Assembly (NCBI GenBank): GCA_038210655.1
Contig: JBBQWM010000001.1
Span: 155,931 to 219,930, forward strand
DNA: 64,000 nucleotides
Origin: 54-19 sp038210655
GTDB taxonomy: Bacteria; Chloroflexota; Chloroflexia; Chloroheliales; Chloroheliaceae
Direction: 5' to 3'
A model generated the notes under the pieces. That model was not told the origin of the DNA. It saw only the letters and a program-made list of their open reading frames with translations, and searched no databases. Position numbers and translations under genes: made by a program. The number at the start of each line of letters is the position of its first letter. Within the stretch, counting starts at the first letter, position 1. Of this stretch, positions 59,819-64,000 are shown in pieces.

Positions 59819-60919
59819 TTAGCGGTACAAACCGGATGAAGTACCTTGCAACCCGTAAAATAGGACGAGCAGTTCGACTATGATAACTGCTCCGACGATC
59901 CACCATTCCAGCGCAAAATCGCGCACTCGGACGGCGAAACTCTCGGCCCCAGGGCCTATCGTGCGGCGTACCTGTAGCGGCGAGAGCATATAACCCAATG
60001 CTAGACCAGCCAGTATTCCGCCCAGGTGTCCGCCCAGGCTGATCCCCGGTATACTAAGGGTAAAGACAAAGTTGAGGCCGGCGGTAAAGAGCAGGCTTCG
60101 CAGATTAGAGCGACCCCAGGCCCCCATCACCTCTCGGTTGCGATAGAAATAGCCGATTGCCGCCCCCAGTAGGCCAAAGATTGCGCCACTGGCCCCGGCG
60201 GTAATCGTGTTGCCACTTTGCAAGGCCAGCGCCAGGATATTGCCTGCGATCCCGCTTAGAAAGAAGATTAGCACAAAGCGCCGCGAACCGATTAGCTGTT
60301 CCAACTGCATCCCGAAAGCGTATAGCGCGATACTATTAAACAGGATATGGATCACGCCAAAGTGCAAAAAGATCGGGGTGACAAGCCGCCACCATTCGCC
60401 CGCCTGTACTTTGCTTTTGACCATCGCGCCTGCTTCGAGCAACTTGTCTATCGACGAGCCATCAAAGCCGCCCCCTGTTACCATCTGCCCCACAAAGACA
60501 GCCGCGATAATCCCGGTGAGAATATAAGTCCAGTGCGGTACGGTGGTGCGCCGAGGGTCGCGGATGACACGCTGCTGCGTTGTAGTGGCTGGGGCGGCTT
60601 GCTGCTGATAATAGCCTGGCGTTGGTTGGACGTTCGGGTAAGAATTAGGTGGCGGGGCGCTATATGGGTTGGCCTGATAGGGGTTGGGTAGCGGTGTTCC
60701 ATACGGATTAGCCTGATAGGAGTTGGGGGTTGGGTTGTAAGGATTGCCCTGATACGGGTTGGGCGGCAGGTTGTTTTTAGCGTCGGCATCGACAGCCGGA
60801 AAGCCCTGGTAAGGGTTCAGATAAGGGTTGGCCGGGCGCTCACTCTCCGGGCCGTCGTTCGAGGTGGGTTTATCCATTTTATCGCCGTTTCTATAATAAG
60901 GGTTGTCAGGTTGTTCCAC
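59819..60919 (-). CDS. Rhomboid-family intramembrane serine protease with NPY-rich N-terminus
   Basis: 366 residues from GTG 60919; ATG 60877 is an alternative. The first 120 residues are Asn/Pro/Tyr/Gln-rich with repeated NPYQ-type units (NPYQGNPY, SYQANPYGT, NPYQANPYS). Then about seven membrane helices. The rhomboid core has HFGVIHILFN (H191, N195), nucleophile S244 in GASGAIFG, and H298 in GGHLGG. The enzyme cleaves membrane proteins within the bilayer. The low-complexity tail is cytoplasmic and may bind partners. It lies 108 bases downstream of the second histidine kinase on the same strand. Confidence 0.94.
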   Translation of the reverse strand: MEQPDNPYYRNGDKMDKPTSNDGPESERPANPYLNPYQGFPAVDADAKNNLPPNPYQGNPYNPTPNSYQANPYGTPLPNPYQANPYSAPPPNSYPNVQPTPGYYQQQAAPATTTQQRVIRDPRRTTVPHWTYILTGIIAAVFVGQMVTGGGFDGSSIDKLLEAGAMVKSKVQAGEWWRLVTPIFLHFGVIHILFNSIALYAFGMQLEQLIGSRRFVLIFFLSGIAGNILALALQSGNTITAGASGAIFGLLGAAIGYFYRNREVMGAWGRSNLRSLLFTAGLNFVFTLSIPGISLGGHLGGILAGLALGYMLSPLQVRRTIGPGAESFAVRVRDFALEWWIVGAVIIVELLVLFYGLQGTSSGLYR

Positions 60920-61027
60920 TTTTGGCCTATCTGTTCTAGCTAAGATTTAAATAAAATCAAAAAATACTCTACTGGTGTAATCTACGTAGCCAGCCCAGAC
61001 TGGTTACAGCCCAGGATTAAGATTGGC

Positions 61028-62182
61028 TTAGACACTCGACCGCGATTCAAACCAGGTGGGCTGACTAATCTCAGCTTCAGCCGGATGTAAAGGAACCCTG
61101 ACCATAATACACAGACCACCTTCGGGCGCAGGAGCAAGTTTTAATTTACCCCCCAACCACTCGGCTCGTTCTAGCATCCCAGTTAGACCAAAGCGAGGCC
61201 GTCCGTCTACCCCCCGCCAGGGCGGAGTAAAATAGGTCGAGTGGGCGGCAGGAGTGGCCTTTTGAAAGTAGTCGAGTAACTCCGGCGACAAGCCTTTGCC
61301 ATTATCGCGTATCTCAAGCTGTACTTCACCCTCAATATCGAGCCTAACCCAGACTTGTTTGGCCTGACTATGGCGCTGGACGTTTTCTAGGGCTTCCTCG
61401 AAGATCGCCATTACTTCGTAGACCAGACTAAAACTAAGCTCGGCATCCGAACCGTGCGTGGCAAAGCTAACTCGCGGCTCGTAAGCTAATTGCCAACGTT
61501 GCAAATATTCGGTGATTAGTTGAAAGAGCGGTTCTTTGTAACCTTCCCGCAAATCTAAAATGACTTCCCGCAACTGCTGGCCTTCGTTATGACAAACATC
61601 CTGGATAAAGCGGGCTTTCTCGCGGGCCTGACTGTTTTCGGGTGAGAGGGATTGGGCCAGGGCCGCCGCGCTATATTCGACTCCCAGTAAGGTTTTAGCG
61701 ACCCCGTCGTGTAGTTCGCGGGCCAGACGAGTGCGCTCTCGTTCGGCGGTCAACAACTCGATCCGGGCGCTACTCGATTGCAACTGGCTGACTTTTTCGC
61801 TAAGGGTTTGATTAGTCGCTTGGAGCGAAATCATCAACCGCAAGATCAAAAGGGCGCTGGCCCCCGCCAAAATCGAGATCACAAAAGTTAATATTACGCT
61901 CGGTACGGTTAGCTGTTCGAGCGGTCGGCCCACACTGAGCCAGGTTGCCAGGTAGAAAGAAATCGTGGCGGCAGCGCTAACCACGATCACCCCAGACATA
62001 CCGTAGATGATAGCTGCCAGCATAATTGGAAGATAGTGAACGCCAGCCAGCGATATTTCATCACGGGTCACATAATCGAGGACTCCGATTACCAGTTCGG
62101 AGAAAATTATAAACACAACCATCAGGGCTTTATGGCCCCGTATCCAGTTGATTAAATCTAGTACCCGCCGTGTAAAGGTCAC
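61028..62182 (-). CDS. NarL-type sensor histidine kinase (MASE-like membrane sensor)
   Basis: 384 residues from GTG 62182, which has AAGAGG at good distance. An in-frame ATG at 62236 lies inside a repeat element and has no ribosome-binding site. Four to five membrane helices (about 18-120; LVIGVLDYVTRDEISLAGVHYLPIMLAAIIYG), a coiled linker, HisKA_3 with H158 in RLARELHDGVAKTL, and HATPase with NVQRHSQAKQVWV and RDNGKGLSPE. The regulator gene at 62490 is divergent, with repeat copy 6 between them. Confidence 0.92.
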   Translation of the reverse strand: MTFTRRVLDLINWIRGHKALMVVFIIFSELVIGVLDYVTRDEISLAGVHYLPIMLAAIIYGMSGVIVVSAAATISFYLATWLSVGRPLEQLTVPSVILTFVISILAGASALLILRLMISLQATNQTLSEKVSQLQSSSARIELLTAERERTRLARELHDGVAKTLLGVEYSAAALAQSLSPENSQAREKARFIQDVCHNEGQQLREVILDLREGYKEPLFQLITEYLQRWQLAYEPRVSFATHGSDAELSFSLVYEVMAIFEEALENVQRHSQAKQVWVRLDIEGEVQLEIRDNGKGLSPELLDYFQKATPAAHSTYFTPPWRGVDGRPRFGLTGMLERAEWLGGKLKLAPAPEGGLCIMVRVPLHPAEAEISQPTWFESRSSV

Positions 62183-62215
62183 AACCTTAAACCTCTTACC
62201 ATACTTACTCCCTAC

Positions 62216-62357
62216 TACAGCAAATTGCAAAGACATTGGGCGATCCACTTATCTGTAGGAGCGAGCTTCCGCTCGCGATTGAACATCCAGCCGTTGCTTC
62301 CAATCGCGAGCAGAAGCTCGCTCCTACAGGGGTTCAATATTTTTACATTTTGCTATA
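62216..62357. repeat. Dispersed inverted-repeat element, copy 6 (full length)
   Basis: Outer ends TACAGCAAATTGCAAAG (62216-62232) and TTTTACATTTTGCTATA (62341-62357), core 62254-62328. It sits between the divergent kinase and regulator genes and would carry or interrupt their promoters. Confidence 0.88.
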
Positions 62358-62489
62358 AGTCTTATTAGATAGGTCTTTAGACCCTTTTGCCGTATGTTAT
62401 ACTATTTGATGAGCAGGCACAAGTCCAGCGGGATTTGTAAAAACAAAGTTCTAGGTCGAAAAATTGCTAACAAGCGTTCAAGGTCAAGT

Positions 62490-63224
62490 ATGAAAGTAGC
62501 AAGCCCGGAGAACACTGAAACAACCGAAGTAGAACAGGGCAGACGAACCCGTCTGGTTATTATCGACGATAATTTTGTGATGCGTAATGGGTTGCGAAGC
62601 GCTCTCGAATTGGAGCCGGATTTTGAAATAGTCGGCGAAGGCGAGAACGGGTTGGATGCGGTGCGGCTTTGGGATGAACTACAACCCGACCTGATAATAA
62701 TGGATTTTCGGATGCCCCGGTTGGATGGGGTGGGGGCGACCCGGCGCATTATCGAAACCCATCCGCACGCCCGTATCTTGATGACGACCTGGAACGACGA
62801 ACCCCAAACGCTGGTTGAGGCGATTCTGGCGGGTGCTAAGGGTTATCTGGTGCATGGTCGATTTAGTCTGGCCGAGTTAGTAGCGGCAGTCCGGGCGGTG
62901 CGTGATGGTGGAGCCTTGATAACTCCTTCGTTGGCCCCGGTCTTGCTCGATATGGTTAAGAGCAAAGCCGCCCCCAGTTCTCCGACTAGCGAAGAAAAAG
63001 AGAACTCGACCGCTATTACCGATTCGTCGCTCGAAAACCTCCTGACCAAACGGGAACGCGATATTTTGGAAATGGTGCAGCACGGCAAGAGCAACCGTGA
63101 GATTGCCGAGGGCCTTTCGATTGAAGAAAAGACTGTCAAGAACCATATCAACAGTATCTATTCCAAACTGCACCTACGCAATCGCTATGAGGCGATCACT
63201 TTACGAGTTACCCCCCGCCCCTAA
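62490..63224 (+). CDS. NarL/FixJ-type response regulator lacking the conserved receiver lysine
   Basis: 244 residues from ATG 62490; the frame runs to 62394, but that part is basic and unlike the family. Receiver domain (about 20-140) with DD (VIIDDNFV), phospho-acceptor D72 in IIMDFRMPR and the T in LMTTWND. The usual lysine in the GYLLK motif is replaced: KGYLVHGR. LuxR-type helix-turn-helix near the end: LTKRERDILEMVQHGKSNREIAEGLSIEEKTVKNHINSIYSKL. It pairs with the divergent kinase at 61028. A Ser-rich acidic linker joins the domains. Confidence 0.93.
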   Translation: MKVASPENTETTEVEQGRRTRLVIIDDNFVMRNGLRSALELEPDFEIVGEGENGLDAVRLWDELQPDLIIMDFRMPRLDGVGATRRIIETHPHARILMTTWNDEPQTLVEAILAGAKGYLVHGRFSLAELVAAVRAVRDGGALITPSLAPVLLDMVKSKAAPSSPTSEEKENSTAITDSSLENLLTKRERDILEMVQHGKSNREIAEGLSIEEKTVKNHINSIYSKLHLRNRYEAITLRVTPRP

Positions 63225-63230
63225 CCCGAT

Positions 63231-63355
63231 TACAGTAAAACACAAGTCAACCACTTATCTGTAGGAGCGAGCTTCTGCTCGCGATTGGACACCCAGCCGT
63301 CTTTTCAATCGCGAGCAGAAGCTCGCTCCTACAAGAGGTCAATTTCTTTGCTATA
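63231..63355. repeat. Dispersed inverted-repeat element, copy 7
   Basis: Core 63260-63333 with perfect arms, loop ACACCCAGCCGTC; right outer end CTTTGCTATA, left TACAGTAAAA. It starts seven bases after the regulator stop codon and precedes the terminator. Confidence 0.86.
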
Positions 63356-63387
63356 GGGTAGAGAAGTGTGTGGATAAGTTAGGCCCC

Positions 63388-63425
63388 CGGCCCATAGAAA
63401 ATTGGGTCTGTGGGCCGTTTTATTT
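63388..63425 (+). terminator. Rho-independent terminator after the second response regulator
   Basis: CGGCCCATAG (63388-63397) pairs with CTGTGGGCCG (63408-63417) with one G-U, followed by TTTTATTTT. It lies 160 bases after the stop codon, separated from it by repeat copy 7. Confidence 0.8.
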
Positions 63426-63717
63426 TAAGCTCTTAGCTGTTATCCTTAAGAGGTCAGAAATTGACACGAACTTATCTTTAGTAAAACTCTTAATAACCCA
63501 ACTACATTTTACTTACTCCTATAGTCAAGAGCGAGGTTGAGCCGATACAATCTCGTTCTTTCATTTTATATTTCCTCGAAAGTTAACAGGGATATACAGG
63601 ATAAAATTACCCCAATTTTTGCCAAAGATAGCTCCCCGCCGAAGATCCGAGGCCCTTCGTGACTCCACCCCCTCTGGTGGCTGCGGCTCAGGCTGACAGG
63701 CTGAGTAGTGCTATTTG
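63426..63717. other. Intergenic region without recognisable gene
   Basis: A+T-rich at first; the last 80 bases contain a G+C-rich segment (CTCCACCCCCTCTGGTGG) and GGCTGAGTAG, part of the outer motif seen at 14276 and 53294. No open frame is supported. Confidence 0.4.
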
Positions 63718-63801
63718 TTAGGTTGATAACTTCCACAGCCTGATTTTATTATCTGCTCCGGCGGAGGCCAGCATAGTTCCATCTGGGCTAAACACCACCG
63801 T
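63718..63801 (-). pseudogene. WD40-repeat protein remnant (last blade only)
   Basis: Minus-strand translation ends PTVVFSPDGTMLASAGADNK then IRLWKLST and a stop at 63718-63720, a perfect final WD40 blade. Upstream the frame runs into the GGGCGACC/GGGCAACC palindromes (63803-63869), whose translation is not WD40-like. Either a repeat replaced the body of the gene or only this blade was carried along. Confidence 0.65.
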
Positions 63802-63802
63802 A

Positions 63803-63869
63803 GGGCAACCCTGGGTGGTTGCCCTCGGAGACCGTGCTTGGTGTTCACGGGCGACCACCAGGGTCGCCC
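63803..63869. repeat. Pair of GGGC(G/A)ACC palindromes
   Basis: GGGCAACC-CTGGGT-GGTTGCCC (63803-63824) and GGGCGACC-ACCAG-GGTCGCCC (63849-63869), each with 8-bp arms. The same design occurs at 53270-53290. A G+C-rich REP-like family. Confidence 0.7.
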
Positions 63870-63972
63870 CATAGCCGTCAACATAAGAATAATATACTAT
63901 TAACAAATTGTGAGCGTAAAGCAATTGAGTTCAAAGGCTTAAATCAGTAAGTTCTGGTAAGAGACTGAAACA

Positions 63973-64000
63973 ATGCAACGGTATTTAGTTTTGAGCCTGT
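63973..64000 (+). CDS. Possible gene start cut by the window end
   Basis: ATG 63973 opens MQRYLVLSL, a basic residue followed by hydrophobic ones as in a signal peptide or membrane start, and runs off the window. Too short to judge. Confidence 0.2.

Noticed and set aside
62394..62489. Upstream extension of the second response regulator
   Set aside because: Basic sequence unlike receiver domains; ATG 62490 is preferred.

Overview
The window looks like a piece of chromosome from a free-living heterotrophic bacterium, most probably of the phylum Chloroflexota. That is an inference from gene content, namely zinc-ribbon signalling proteins, tandem UPF0104 membrane proteins, a PknG-like kinase, NarL-type two-component pairs and intergenic regions packed with small repeats. 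No rRNA or other taxonomic marker is present. Genes read on both strands in short operons. Most of the window is fairly G+C-rich, but about 27.5-48.7 kb is visibly richer in A+T.

Layout. 1-3669: the end of a cystathionine beta-synthase gene and a complete cystathionine gamma-synthase/lyase gene, separated by toxin-antitoxin material (MazEF-like, an MNT nucleotidyltransferase with a truncated HEPN partner, Phd/ParE-like). 3.7-13.8 kb: a membrane glycosyltransferase-like protein, an S9 peptidase, a GNAT acetyltransferase, two UPF0104 flippase-like paralogues, inorganic pyrophosphatase and a HEAT-repeat protein. 14.4-16.1 kb: a modular cell-wall hydrolase without a signal peptide. 16.9-24.4 kb: a five-gene phospho-signalling operon (PP2C phosphatase, PknG-like Ser/Thr kinase, vWA protein, zinc-ribbon/FHA protein, helical protein of unknown function) behind a good sigma70-type promoter. 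This is the best candidate for an undescribed system. 24.4-27.4 kb: a glycine-rich secreted protein, a zinc alcohol dehydrogenase and an alpha/beta hydrolase.

27.5-48.7 kb is accessory in character. It starts with small inverted-repeat elements and a decayed ISKra4-type transposase. A carbohydrate-use locus follows: LacI regulator, GH31 and GH42 enzymes on the minus strand; an ABC sugar importer (Tat lipoprotein plus two permeases, no ATPase), a secreted GH39-like enzyme with a C-terminal carbohydrate-binding domain, and a GH37 trehalase on the plus strand; then a second LacI and a second GH42. The importer would bring in oligosaccharides released outside, and the cytoplasmic hydrolases would finish them under control of the two LacI repressors. 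The region ends with a broken RHS gene carrying a toxin-like tip, a putative membrane immunity protein, a second orphan RHS fragment, and a tRNA-Arg(CCU) whose 3' end faces the island.

48.9-64 kb: a hydroxyacyl-CoA-type SDR, a subtilase, a thiolase, a small secreted NTF2-like protein, a histidine kinase/response regulator pair, a UDP-glucose pyrophosphorylase, another SDR, a rhomboid protease, a second kinase/regulator pair split by a repeat element, and a WD40 remnant.

Repeats are a strong theme. One dispersed inverted-repeat family (core about 74 bp, full element about 140 bp) has seven copies plus a fragment. A second type of element has arms built from tandem heptanucleotides. Several other one-off inverted-repeat elements and a GGGCGACC palindrome family are also present.
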